A stretch of DNA of 43,066 bases, taken from NCBI GenBank assembly GCA_025965695.1, contig JAOPWM010000072.1, positions 1 through 43,066 of the forward strand. Direction: 5' to 3'. A program made the translations under genes and the position numbers. Below, piece by piece: positions 35,613 through 43,066 of the stretch. Positions within the stretch are counted from its first letter, which is position 1. Every line of letters begins with the position of its first letter. The notes beneath the pieces were generated by a model. It searched no databases and was not told the DNA's origin. It saw only the letters and a program-made list of their open reading frames with translations. The DNA comes from Blastococcus sp. GTDB lineage: Bacteria; Actinomycetota; Actinomycetes; Mycobacteriales; Geodermatophilaceae.

Positions 35613-35931
35613 GACGTCGCCGCTGCCGCCGGTGGCTTATGGCTCAGCAGGGTCGCCCGAATCGGTGCTGCGGGACGTGTCGGTGCGGCGTGCTGTCCGA
35701 TCCTCGTTCCACATTGGCGCTCCCACCCCGTCGGTCGTTGCTCTCAGCGGGAGAAGGCGCCATTTCGGCCTGTGTGGTGACAGAGCCGACGGAAGTTCTT
35801 CGACTACGCCGGACGTGGTTCGCGCCGAATGCGGGACTGGCCAGTGGGGCCATGCGGGTCGTGATGGCGACCGCGGATGTCAGTACCGGCTGGCAGGCTG
35901 ACCAGGGACTGTTGCGGCGAGGAGGTCCGTA
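35613..35931. other. Gene-poor stretch
   Basis: No convincing gene. Short frames on both strands look like shadows. GAGGAGG at 35918-35924 is a strong Shine-Dalgarno before the ATG at 35932. Confidence 0.4.
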
Positions 35932-36175
35932 ATGAAGCAGACCGGACACCGGCCGTATGGCGACGTGCGTCATCGAGTCGTCCGGTTTCGGGGCCTGGCG
36001 GGCGGTCACCGCCGCGCCGGCGATGCTCGGCAGCCTGCTGCTGTTGATGCTGTTATCCGTCGCGCTGGGCCGGTGGGCCGGACTCCTCCCGCTGGCTTGG
36101 GCGACCGGTGCGGCGGTGGTGATGAGCCGGGTCGGCGAACGGGTGACCCTTCGCGCGGCGTGCGGAACCGGCTGA
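35932..36175 (+). pseudogene. Possible broken gene: good ribosome-binding site, then frame shift to a two-helix membrane segment
   Basis: GAGGAGG stands 7 nt before ATG 35932, but that frame gives MKQTGHRPYGDVRHRVV then low-complexity sequence. In another frame, from about 35957, the sequence reads VIESSGFGAWRAVTAAPAML, GSLLLLMLLSVALGRWAGLL, PLAWATGAAVVMSRVGERVT and LRAACGTG before a stop at 36175: two membrane helices and a basic end. The combination suggests an indel between 35932 and 35990 in a gene for a membrane protein, perhaps the N-terminus of a metalloprotease. Identity is not established. Confidence 0.35.
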
Positions 36176-36243
36176 CCGCGGCGGCAATGGGACGCGGCAG
36201 AAGGACGCAGGGGACCGGAACCGACATCCACCACCTCGCCGAG

Positions 36244-36639
36244 TTAGCTCCCACTCGGCCGACGCCCGGTCGGCCGCCTACTCGGCGACGTGGGGATGTG
36301 TTCCTGGTGGGGCGAGGTTCGGCCGACCTGGTGGTCAGCGTGGGACAAGGCCTGGCGAACCAGCTCACCGATGTGGTGGTCGGCGAGCGCGTAGAAAATA
36401 AAATTGCCCTCGCGCCGATTGGTTACCAGCCCGGCCAGGCGCAGCTTCGACAGGTGCTGACTGACCGCCGTGGGAGTCGTGCTCGCAAGGTCGGCCAGGC
36501 AGGCGACCGACGTCTCGCCCTGCATCAGTGCCCAGAGGATGTTCAGCCGGGTCGGGTCGGCGAGCATCCGCAGCGCGTCAGCAGCCCGCCGGGCGTAGCC
36601 CGGTTCGGGCATGTCGAAGCCCTCGATGCCACGGTGCAC
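36244..36639 (-). CDS. ArsR/SmtB-family metal-sensing repressor (NmtR-like)
   Basis: 131 residues from GTG 36639; an ATG at 36612 would remove nine residues. Winged helix: DALRMLADPTRLNILWALMQ, SVACLADLASTTPTAVSQHL, KLRLAGLVTNRREGNFIFY. The C-terminal helix ALADHHIGELVRQALSHADH has the D-x-H...H-x-x-H pattern of alpha-5 metal sites (SmtB, NmtR, CzrA), so Ni/Co/Zn sensing is likely. It is divergent from the P1B-type ATPase and shares with it a 24-bp palindrome. TAGCCT 6 nt before its GTG suggests a leaderless message. The last 20 residues (SRRPTGRRPSGS) are a basic tail. Confidence 0.88.
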   Translation of the reverse strand: MHRGIEGFDMPEPGYARRAADALRMLADPTRLNILWALMQGETSVACLADLASTTPTAVSQHLSKLRLAGLVTNRREGNFIFYALADHHIGELVRQALSHADHQVGRTSPHQEHIPTSPSRRPTGRRPSGS

Positions 36640-36645
36640 ACGCTC

Positions 36646-36651
36646 AGGCTA
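36646..36651 (-). promoter_or_regulatory. -10-like hexamer TAGCCT for the ArsR gene
   Basis: On the reverse strand TAGCCT precedes the GTG at 36639 by 6 nt, the spacing of a leaderless start. The ArsR operator lies 22 nt further upstream. Confidence 0.4.
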
Positions 36652-36672
36652 CCGGCCGACATAGCTAGGTAA

Positions 36673-36696
36673 CTACCTTCGCAGTTGCGAAGGTAG
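36673..36696. promoter_or_regulatory. ArsR-type operator: perfect 24-bp palindrome
   Basis: CTACCTTCGCA (36673-36683), GT, TGCGAAGGTAG (36686-36696). It lies between the divergent ArsR and ATPase genes and overlaps the ATPase -10 element by three bases. A second, shorter inverted repeat (AGGTA-AC-TACCT) overlaps its left arm. Confidence 0.85.
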
Positions 36697-36699
36697 GCT
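36694..36699 (+). promoter_or_regulatory. -10-like hexamer TAGGCT for the metal ATPase
   Basis: TAGGCT starts inside the right operator arm and ends 7 nt before the GTG at 36707, consistent with a leaderless, operator-occluded promoter. Confidence 0.45.
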
Positions 36700-36706
36700 C
36701 GTTCGA

Positions 36707-38659
36707 GTGACGACATCGGCAGCCACCGCCCCTACCGCTGTCCATGCCCTGGCTCCGCCCCGGTGGCAGGGGGTCTTCTGGTCGCTGCCGGAGATCCGCT
36801 GGTCGGCCGGGGCGCTGGTGCTTTTTCTGGTCGGCGGCATTGCACAGGTGACGGGCGCTCCCGCGCCGGCCTACTGGGCGTTGTACCTGGCTTGCTACGC
36901 CGTCGGCGGCTGGGAGCCGGCCTGGGCCGCGGTGAAGGCGCTGCGGGAGAAGACCTTGGACGTCGACCTGCTGATGATCGTCGCCGCGCTCGGCGCCGCC
37001 GCGATCGGACAGGTCTTTGACGGCGCTCTGCTCATCGTCATCTTCGCCACCTCCGGCGCACTGGAGGCGTTCGCCACCCGCCGCACCGCTGATGCCGTGC
37101 GCGGGCTGACCGACCTGGCTCCCGAGCAGGCCACCCTGGTAGACGGCGACGGCGCCGACCGGCAGGTCGCCGCCGTCGACCTCGCCGTCGGGGACCGGGT
37201 GTTGGTACGGCCGGGGGAGCGGGTGCCGGGCGACGGCCGGGTGATCGCGGGGGCCTCCGAGGTGAACCAGGCGTCGATTACCGGCGAGCCGCTGCCGGTG
37301 GACAAGACCGTCGGCGACGAGGTGTTCGCCGGGACCAGCAACGGCACCGGCGTGCTGACCGTCGACGTGACCCGACCCGCGGGGGACAGCGTCGTGGCCC
37401 GGATCGCGACCATGGTCGAGGAGGCGTCCGCGACCAAGGCACGCACCCAGTTGTTCATCGAGAAGGTCGAGCAGCGCTACTCGGTCGGCGTCGTCGCGAC
37501 GACGCTGGCGATCTTCACGATCCCGCTGCTAGCGGGCGATGACCTGCAGGGCGCGCTGCTGCGGTCGATGACGTTCTTGATCGTCGCCTCCCCGTGCGCG
37601 GTCGTGCTGGCCACGATGCCGCCGCTGCTGTCCGCGATCGCCAACGCCGGCCGGCGTGGCGTGCTGGTCAAGTCCGCGGTGGTGATGGAGCACCTGGGCA
37701 GCGTCGACGTGGTGGCGCTGGACAAGACCGGCACGCTCACCACCGGCGCGCCGACCGTTGTGGCCATCCGGCCACTGCCGGCCGGACCGTGCGGCGAGAA
37801 GGACCTGCTCGCGCTGGCCGCCGCCGCGGAGGCGGACAGCGAGCACCCGGTCGGGCAGGCCATCGTCGCCGCGGCCCGCGCCCGGGGCATCGACCTGCTG
37901 CCGGCCACCGACTTCCGGGCCGAGGTCGGCCGCGGGATCACCGCCGGCGTCGCCGGCTTCACGGTCACCGTGGCCGCCCCCGGCCCCGACCTCGACCGAG
38001 TGCCCGCACTAACGGCGATGGTCGAAGGCGAGCAGGCGCAAGGTCACACGGCCGTCGTGGTCGCCCTCGATGGCCGGCCGGTCGGCGTGCTCGCCGTCGC
38101 CGACGAGCTCCGCCCCGAGGCCGCCGCCGCCGTGACCGCACTGCGCGCGGCAACGGCTGCCGAGCCGGTGCTGCTCACCGGGGACAACGCACAGGCGGCC
38201 GCGACCCTGGCCGCGCAGGTGGGGCTGACCGACGTCCGCGCCGGGCTGCTGCCGGAGGACAAGGTGACCGCGGTCCGAGAGCTGCAGGCCGACGGCCGAC
38301 GGGTGCTGCTCCTCGGCGACGGGATCAACGACGCCGCCGCCATCGCCGCCGACGACGTGGGCGTGGCGATGGGCGGCGTCGGATCGGACTTGGCGCTGTC
38401 CTCCGCCGTCTAGGTCGTCGTCCGGGACGACCTGACCACCCTGCCTGCGGTCATCGAGCTGTCCCGCCGGGCCCGCCGGGTCGTCGTGCAGAACCTGGTC
38501 ATCGCCGCGACGGTCATCACCGCGCTGGTACTCATCGACCTGCTCGGCGAGCTGCCGCTGCCGCTGGGTGTCCTCGGCCACGAGGGCTCGACCGTCATTG
38601 TCGGGCTCAACGGGCTGCGGCTGCTGTCCCGCCGCGCATGGAAGTCGCCTCAGAGGTAG
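36707..38659 (+). pseudogene. P1B-4-type metal-transporting ATPase (CtpD-like), interrupted by in-frame TAG
   Basis: GTG 36707. No N-terminal metal-binding domain; about six helices precede the catalytic part. Motifs: ASITGEPLPVDKTVGDE (actuator), ASPCAVVLATMPPLLSAI (SPC in TM6), LDKTGTLTTGAP (phosphorylated Asp), SEHPVGQAIVAAA (HP), LLLGDGINDAAAIAADDVG. At 38411-38413 TAG replaces a codon in SDLALSSAV-*-VVVRDDL. The same frame then runs VVVRDDLTTLPAVIELSRRA, LVIAATVITALVLIDLLGEL, LGVLGHEGSTVIVGLNGLRL to TAG at 38659. The lost segment contains the last two helices and the HEGST metal-site motif of P1B-4 (Co/Ni/Fe) pumps. Total 650 codons equals CtpD length. The 568-residue product would lack transport competence unless the stop is read through. 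Confidence 0.9.
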
Positions 38660-38898
38660 CGGCAGGTCGTTCTCGTTTGTCTGACACGCCGAAGGTCGAC
38701 CGATCGTCCAGTGGCAGACACCGCGCCCCAACTACCGCTGCCGCTGGTGGTCACAGCGGAGGGCGAGGGCCGCACGGGCTGGCGGGCGACGCTGCCGGGC
38801 GCCGTGGCGCCAGGCCCGGGGCTGACCTCGCTCGCGGGTTGCAGCCCGTCGCTGGCCCACAAGGCCGGTCAGGCATCGAACGAGGGCCGAGCGTTCCG

Positions 38899-39389
38899 TC
38901 AGGTGCGGTTCGTGTCCTCGGTGTCGTGGTCGGCGCGGTGCTTGCGGACACGCCAGACGATGACGGCGATGGCTACCACGCCGAGGACGACCAGTGCGGC
39001 GTCCCGGCCGAAGCTCTTCTCGACCTGGGCGTAGAAGGCGCCGGCGGCATAGCCGAGCAGCACGACGGCTGCGCCCCACGCAACGCCTCCCAGCGCATTC
39101 CACGCCAGGAACCGCGAGTACGGCATCCGGGCCGTGCCGGCGAGGGCGGGCATCACCGCCCGGAAGAAGGCCACCCATCGGCCCAGGAAGACCGCGCTCC
39201 CACCTCGGCGGCCCAAGAACGCCTGGGCGTCGTCCACACGCGTGCGGCGCTTCTCCAGGAACGACAGCTGCAGCACCCGCGTACCGGCGTGCGGCCGATC
39301 TCGTAGCCGACGGTGTCACCGACGATCGCGGCGACGATCACCACGACCAGCACAGCCGCCAGGGATACGTGGCCGAGCTTGGCCGGCCC
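38899..39389 (-). pseudogene. DedA family membrane protein, 5'-truncated and frameshifted
   Basis: Reverse strand, first part: GPAKLGHVSLAAVLVVVIVA then AIVGDTVGYEIGR, the DedA core around the GD-x-x-GY motif. At about 39290 one base seems missing (CGCACGCC, expected CGC-CAC-GCC), and the next frame continues AGTRVLQLSFLEKRRTRVDD, AFLGRRGGSAVFLGRWVAFF, RAVMPALAGTARMPYSRFLA and two C-terminal helices to the stop at 38899. The first 50 or so residues (with the F/LG.x.PGE motif) are absent; the arsR gene begins 19 nt beyond on the other strand. DedA proteins are membrane proteins involved in lipid recycling and proton-linked homeostasis. Non-functional as read. Confidence 0.8.
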
Positions 39390-39414
39390 GGCCGCCTCTC
39401 TTGACCGATGGGCT

Positions 39415-39448
39415 CCGTTCGTCCACGCTTACCGTTCGTGGACGCTTA
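39415..39448 (+). repeat. 17-nt tandem repeat at the ArsR gene start
   Basis: CCGTTCGTCCACGCTTA (39415-39431) and CCGTTCGTGGACGCTTA (39432-39448) differ at one position. The second copy contains the likely GTG start (39438). It may be an operator or a small duplication. Confidence 0.7.
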
Positions 39449-39806
39449 CCGACCCGATGAGGCGTGGACCGCGCTGGGCGACCCCTCGCGGCGCGCCATC
39501 GTGGAGTGCCTAGCCGAGCGGCCGCGAGCGGTCGGCGAGCTGGCCGACGCGCTGCCAATCAGCCGCCCGGCGGTGTCCCAGCACTTGAAGGTGCTGAAGG
39601 ACGCAGGACTGGTCGCCGAGCGCGTGGCCGGCACCCGGCGGATCTATCGGCTCAACCCGGTCGGCGTCGCCGCGATGCGCGACCAGCTCGACACCTACTG
39701 GAACCGGGCGCTAGCCGGATACCAGGACGCCGTCGCTTCCCCCGACGACACCGAGGAACAGCACGTCGTCCAACCAGGAGCCGAACCAGGACAGGAGAGG
39801 TCATGA
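39438..39806 (+). CDS. ArsR-family transcriptional regulator (SRPBCC-linked)
   Basis: 122 residues from GTG 39438 (an ATG at 39408 would add 10). VDAYRPDEAWTALGDPSRRA, IVECLAERPRAVGELADALP, ISRPAVSQHLKVLKDAGLVA, ERVAGTRRIYRLNPVGVAAM. No obvious metal ligands: this is the ArsR subgroup paired with AHSA1/SRPBCC genes rather than a metal sensor. It overlaps the SRPBCC gene by 4 nt (ATGA), forming an operon of regulator plus two SRPBCC proteins. A 17-nt repeat at its start may be its autoregulatory site. Confidence 0.88.
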   Translation: MDAYRPDEAWTALGDPSRRAIVECLAERPRAVGELADALPISRPAVSQHLKVLKDAGLVAERVAGTRRIYRLNPVGVAAMRDQLDTYWNRALAGYQDAVASPDDTEEQHVVQPGAEPGQERS

Positions 39807-40285
39807 CCCAGGCAGCCACCGCCGCCGTTCGCAAGCAGATCCTCGTCGAGGCGCCCCAAGAGCGGGCGTTCACGGTCTTCACGAAAAACTTCGGGGATTT
39901 CAAGCCGCGCGAACACAACATCCTGGCCTCGCCCATCGCAAAGACGGTGTTCGAGCCGCGGGTCGGCGGGCACATCACCGACATCGCCGAGGACGGAAGC
40001 GAGTGCCGCTGGGCGCGGGTGCTGGCCTACGAGCCGCACGAGCGGGTGGTGTTCAGCTGGGACATCGGCCCGGACTGGCAGATCGTGGCCGACCCGGACT
40101 ACGCCAGCGAGGTCGAGGTCCGGTTCATCGTCGAGACCCCTCGGCGCACCCGGGTCGAGCTGGAGCACCGCAACTTCGACCGGCACGGCCCCGGCTGGGA
40201 GGCCGTCCGCGACGGCATCGCCACCGACCAGGGATGGCCGCTGTACCTGGACCGCTACGCCGCCCTGATCAGCGGGGACAGCTGA
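39803..40285 (+). CDS. SRPBCC (AHSA1-like) protein
   Basis: 160 residues from ATG 39803. VRKQILVEAPQERAFTVFTK, FEPRVGGHITDIAEDGSECR, WARVLAYEPHERVVFSWDIG, VEVRFIVETPRRTRVELEHR and GWPLYLDRYAALI match the helix-grip fold of activator-of-Hsp90-like proteins, which bind hydrophobic ligands. In ArsR-SRPBCC pairs the ligand is generally unknown. Coupled to the regulator by an ATGA overlap and followed after 1 nt by another SRPBCC gene. Confidence 0.9.
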   Translation: MTQAATAAVRKQILVEAPQERAFTVFTKNFGDFKPREHNILASPIAKTVFEPRVGGHITDIAEDGSECRWARVLAYEPHERVVFSWDIGPDWQIVADPDYASEVEVRFIVETPRRTRVELEHRNFDRHGPGWEAVRDGIATDQGWPLYLDRYAALISGDS

Positions 40286-40286
40286 C

Positions 40287-40730
40287 GTGCCCCCGATCCT
40301 CGCCACCACCGAGGTGGACCGCCCCGCCGAGGACGTCTTCGCCTATGCCACCGATCCAGCGCGCTTCCCCGAGTGGCAGGCGGGCGTGGTCAGCGGGCAC
40401 ATGGACGGCGGAGGGACCGGGGTCGGCGCGCGGTGCATCTCGGTCCGCCGCATCGGCGGCGCCGAACGGGCGTCCACGTCAGAACTGGTGCACGTCGACC
40501 CGCCGCGCACGTGGAGTGTGCGGGGCGTCGACGGGCCGATCCGAGCCGCGGTCGACGTCACCGTCGAATCCATCGGCGCGGACCGGGCCCGCGTGTCCAT
40601 CGGGGTCGACTTCACCGGACACGGCATCGGGAAGCTGCTCGTACCGCTCGTCGTCCGCCGCCAGGCGCACAAGGAGATGCCGACCAACCTCGCCCGGCTC
40701 AAGGAGCGCCTCGAGCAGTCCACCAGCTGA
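40287..40730 (+). CDS. SRPBCC family protein (polyketide-cyclase type)
   Basis: 147 residues from GTG 40287. ATTEVDRPAEDVFAYATDPA, RFPEWQAGVVSGHMDGGGTG, VGARCISVRRIGG, VDVTVESIGADRARVSIGVD and FTGHGIGKLLVPLVVRRQAH fit the polyketide_cyc2 branch of SRPBCC. It probably binds a small hydrophobic molecule. Starts one base after the previous stop; same operon. The role of the pair is unknown. Confidence 0.88.
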   Translation: MPPILATTEVDRPAEDVFAYATDPARFPEWQAGVVSGHMDGGGTGVGARCISVRRIGGAERASTSELVHVDPPRTWSVRGVDGPIRAAVDVTVESIGADRARVSIGVDFTGHGIGKLLVPLVVRRQAHKEMPTNLARLKERLEQSTS

Positions 40731-40815
40731 CGCGGTCATCGGCCGCCAGCCCGACGGCCCCGTGGATTTGGGAGCCGGGTCCGACGTCCCACCGCAACGG
40801 TCCACATGTCTCGGG

Positions 40816-42027
40816 TCAGAACGGACGTCTCCGCCCGGCCACGCTGACGCCGATGAGCGCGGCGGCCAGGAGCAGAACCGCGCCGGCGTAGAACACCGCT
40901 CGGATGCCCAGGGTGTCGGCGAGCGCGGCGCCGAGCAGCAGGCTGGCCAGCCGCATCGACTGCCAGATGAGGTCGAAGGCGGCGAAGACCCTGCCGCGCA
41001 GCTGCTCGGGCACGTGGGACTGGATGAGCGAGGAGAAGGTGACGTTGCCGGTGGAGGTGCCCAGCCCGTAGACCGCCAGCGCGGCCACGGCGGCCGGAAG
41101 CGCGGTGACGGTGGCCAGCACCAGGTCGACGAGGCCGCGCAGCCCGAACGCCCCGAACAGCAGCCGCGGGCTGCGCGCCCGAGCGCCGAGGCGGATCAGC
41201 AGCAGCGGGCCGAGGAACGCACCGACTGCGATGGCGGCCAGCAAGAACCCGTACCCGGCGCCGGCGGCGTGAAGCTGGCGGGCGGCAAGCACCACCAGCA
41301 GCGCGCTGGTCGCCCCGGCCGACAGGGCGGCCAGCGCCTGCGCGACCGCCAGCGCCCGCAGCAGCCGATCCCGGCCGAGCAGGCCGAGCGCCTCCCGGCC
41401 CTGGGTCCAGATGCTGGTTGTGGTGATCGGACGGGGCGCCTCGCCCGAGCGCAGCCCGGCGAGCAGCAGCGCGGAGAGCCCGAAGCTGGCCGCGTTGGCC
41501 GCGAACGCCCACCCGAAGCCGGCGGTGACGGCCAGCAGCCCGGCCGCCGGGGCGAGCGCCACCTGGATGAGCACCGCCGCCGACCAGATTCCGGAGTTCG
41601 CCACGACCAGCTCGTCGTCGCGGACGAGGGTCGGCAGCAGCGAGCCGGCGGCTGGGTTGAAGAAAACCGACCCGGCCGACAGGCCGAACGCCAGCACGTA
41701 GACGACCGTGACGTCCTCGTGCCACACGGCGAGGGCCGCGGCGAGGAAGAGGCGGACCAAGTCCGCGGCGAGCATGACTTGCACCCGGGGCAGCCGATCC
41801 ACCAACGGGCCGGCCAGCGGGGCCAGCAGCAGCACCGGGGCGATCTCGGCCAGCACCAGACCGGACACGCCGAGTCCGGAGCCGGTGAGCTGGTAGATCA
41901 GCAGCGCCAGGGTGGTGAACTGCAGCACGTCGCCGGCCTGGCTGACCGTGCGGGCGGTCCAGAGCCGCCGGTATCCCGGCCGGGCCAGCACCGAACGAAG
42001 ACCGGATTGATCGTTGGTCCGTCGCAC
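40816..42027 (-). CDS. MFS transporter (DHA3-like efflux family)
   Basis: 403 residues from GTG 42027; the frame stays open upstream but without transporter-like sequence. Opening LRSVLARPGYRRLWTARTVS, QAGDVLQFTTLALLIYQLTG, then PLAGPLVDRLPRVQVMLAADLV, the MFS loop motif between helices 2 and 3. About ten to twelve hydrophobic helices follow, ending YAGAVLLLAAALIGVSVAGR. Drug or ion efflux is likely; substrate unknown. Convergent with the SRPBCC operon. Confidence 0.9.
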   Translation of the reverse strand: MRRTNDQSGLRSVLARPGYRRLWTARTVSQAGDVLQFTTLALLIYQLTGSGLGVSGLVLAEIAPVLLLAPLAGPLVDRLPRVQVMLAADLVRLFLAAALAVWHEDVTVVYVLAFGLSAGSVFFNPAAGSLLPTLVRDDELVVANSGIWSAAVLIQVALAPAAGLLAVTAGFGWAFAANAASFGLSALLLAGLRSGEAPRPITTTSIWTQGREALGLLGRDRLLRALAVAQALAALSAGATSALLVVLAARQLHAAGAGYGFLLAAIAVGAFLGPLLLIRLGARARSPRLLFGAFGLRGLVDLVLATVTALPAAVAALAVYGLGTSTGNVTFSSLIQSHVPEQLRGRVFAAFDLIWQSMRLASLLLGAALADTLGIRAVFYAGAVLLLAAALIGVSVAGRRRPF

Positions 42028-42347
42028 CCGCTCATCGTGCCCGGACGGCCGTAGCCACCCACTCGGCGCCGTCTGCGGTCGGCCGGGGCTACCCGCCCTG
42101 GACCGCGCGCTGTCGCCAGGGCACCAGCTACCCGAGGGCGGCCATGCCCTACCGGCGTGGTCGTCGGCTGCCCGGCCCGAGGTGCTCTTGGACGTGTCCG
42201 CCGTGATGGGGCGCGCTGCTCTCCACCCGCGCCACCAGACCCGCCGCCCGTCCGCGGGTCGGCACCGATCGCACGGGTAGAAGCTCCGGAGTCGGCGCAT
42301 GCGGCGGATGGCATCGGGCCATCCACAGCCGGCGAGAGGAGGTCCTC
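42028..42347. other. Divergent intergenic region between MFS and copper-storage-type gene
   Basis: 320 nt, no gene recognised. It ends with GAGAGGAGG, the ribosome-binding site of the downstream gene. No clear metal-regulator palindrome was identified. Confidence 0.5.
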
Positions 42348-42755
42348 GTGACCGTTGCCGCCCAGATGCTCGAGACCTATCCGAAGGACCTCGGTGGGAT
42401 CGACCGGGAGAAGCTACGCACCTGTATCGAGGCATGCGTCGAGTGCGCCCAGGCCTGCACCGCGTGCGCCGACGCCTGCCTGAGTGAGGAGTTGGTGGCG
42501 GACCTGCGGAAGTGCATCCGCACGTGCGCGGACTGCGCCGACGTCTGTGACACCACCGGCCGGGTCCTCTCCCGGCACACCGGCTATGACGCCGACCTCA
42601 CTCGCGCAGTGCTGGAGGCGTGTGTCGCCGCCTGCAAGGCCTGCGGTGACGAGTGCGAGCAGCACGCGCAGATGCACGAGCACTGCCGGGTGTGCGCCGA
42701 GGTCTGCCGACGCTGCGAGCAGGCCTGCCGCGACCTTCTCGCTGGCCTCGGGTGA
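42348..42755 (+). CDS. Four-helix bundle copper-binding protein (Csp family, DUF326)
   Basis: 135 residues from GTG 42348 with GAGGAGG six nt upstream. Nineteen cysteines are arranged on predicted helices: CIEACVECAQACTACADAC, CIRTCADCADVC, CVAACKACGDEC, HCRVCAEVCRRCEQACRD. This is the copper storage protein pattern, where Cys residues inside a four-helix tube bind many Cu(I) ions. No Tat or Sec signal is present, so it is the cytosolic Csp3-like type rather than exported Csp1. A DUF305 gene, a family often tied to copper, ends just to the right on the other strand. Regulation not seen. Confidence 0.93.
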   Translation: MTVAAQMLETYPKDLGGIDREKLRTCIEACVECAQACTACADACLSEELVADLRKCIRTCADCADVCDTTGRVLSRHTGYDADLTRAVLEACVAACKACGDECEQHAQMHEHCRVCAEVCRRCEQACRDLLAGLG

Positions 42756-42931
42756 GGGTTTGCCGGCCGGCGACGGGTGGCCGGGGCAGCCGCGTGGTCA
42801 CGCAACCAGCTTGAAGGGTGCGGCGGCCCCGGGCTCTGCAGTTCACCGACGTCTCGGAGCGGGGCCAGCTTCTTCTGACGGGGAGCCGGCGGTGGCGACA
42901 GCTCCTCCACGCCACCACCGCCGGCGGAAAG

Positions 42932-43066
42932 TCAGCCGCCCAGCTCGGTCAGCAGCGCCTGCATCTCGGAGATCTCAGCGGACTGGTTGTCGCGAATCGA
43001 CTCAGCCATCGCGATCGCGTCGGCGTTCTGCCCGCCGGCGGCCTCGGTCACGGACATGTCCACCGC
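42932..43066 (-). CDS. DUF305 family protein, N-terminus beyond window edge
   Basis: The last 44 residues are present on the reverse strand: AVDMSVTEAAGGQNADAIAM, AESIRDNQSAEISEMQALLT, ELGG, then TGA at 42934-42932. The QNADAIAMAESIRDNQSAEI helix is a hallmark end of DUF305 (ferritin-like, His/Met-rich periplasmic proteins often found with copper-resistance genes). The exported N-terminal part and the metal ligands lie outside the window. Confidence 0.85.
   Translation of the reverse strand, partial: AVDMSVTEAAGGQNADAIAMAESIRDNQSAEISEMQALLTELGG

Noticed and set aside
38711-39034. Forward frame with a GTG start, MADTAPQLPLPLVV...
   Set aside because: The first 35 residues look protein-like, but the rest runs antisense to the DedA remnant; no family or ribosome-binding site supports it.
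37594-39306. 570-codon forward frame over the ATPase end and DedA
   Set aside because: Arg-rich shadow in another frame of the ATPase; no motifs.

Overview
The window is high-GC DNA from an actinobacterium. Evidence: frequent GTG starts, many 1-4 nt stop/start overlaps, -10-like hexamers sitting 6-7 nt before start codons, and the conserved block hrcA-dnaJ-rsmE-HIT-phoH-ybeY-CBS protein-cytidine-deaminase-like-era-recO-uppS-Fur-glyS-dus-ppdK-dnaG. That order is close to the mycobacterial Rv2343c-Rv2375 region. The flavour (Geodermatophilaceae-like, e.g. Blastococcus, Modestobacter or Geodermatophilus) is inferred from memory of gene style, not from a search.

Layout. 1-7.4 kb: a partial crotonase, hemW with an in-frame stop, an MpaB-type oxygenase, a DUF2127 membrane protein, CorA, then a C-terminal scrap of an ABC-2 permease before a DesK/DesR-like two-component pair and a frameshifted maleylpyruvate-isomerase-like gene. 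7.4-18.4 kb: the protein-quality-control and RNA/translation block, headed by hrcA with a perfect CIRCE-type operator. 18.5-20.5 kb: a Fur/Zur-type regulator, an ABM monooxygenase, an HNH protein, a decayed second copy of part of the ABM gene, and a proline-rich one-TM protein. 20.5-33.6 kb: glyS, an ABC exporter with a 36-residue charged small protein upstream of it, dus, a lipidless one-TM protein, pyruvate phosphate dikinase, RidA, a DUF218 protein, dnaG and small conserved genes.

From tRNA-Asn (33698) to the right edge the character changes to accessory DNA: gene-poor stretches, a two-gene HTH cassette with a broken second gene, an ArsR-controlled P1B-4-type metal ATPase interrupted by TAG, a truncated and frameshifted DedA gene, an ArsR-SRPBCC-SRPBCC operon, an MFS exporter, a cysteine-rich four-helix copper-storage-type protein and the end of a DUF305 gene. 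This reads as a decaying metal-handling genomic island beside a tRNA gene. No integrase, transposase, CRISPR array or rRNA is visible.

The strongest leads are the ATPase stop just before its last metal-binding helices with an intact operator/promoter, the small charged protein plus ABC exporter, the ABM-HNH-ABM remnant arrangement, the in-frame hexapeptide repeat at the UppS N-terminus, and the hemW nonsense codon. Six genes are broken in 43 kb. Some of these could be sequencing errors, so raw-read confirmation matters before any biological reading.
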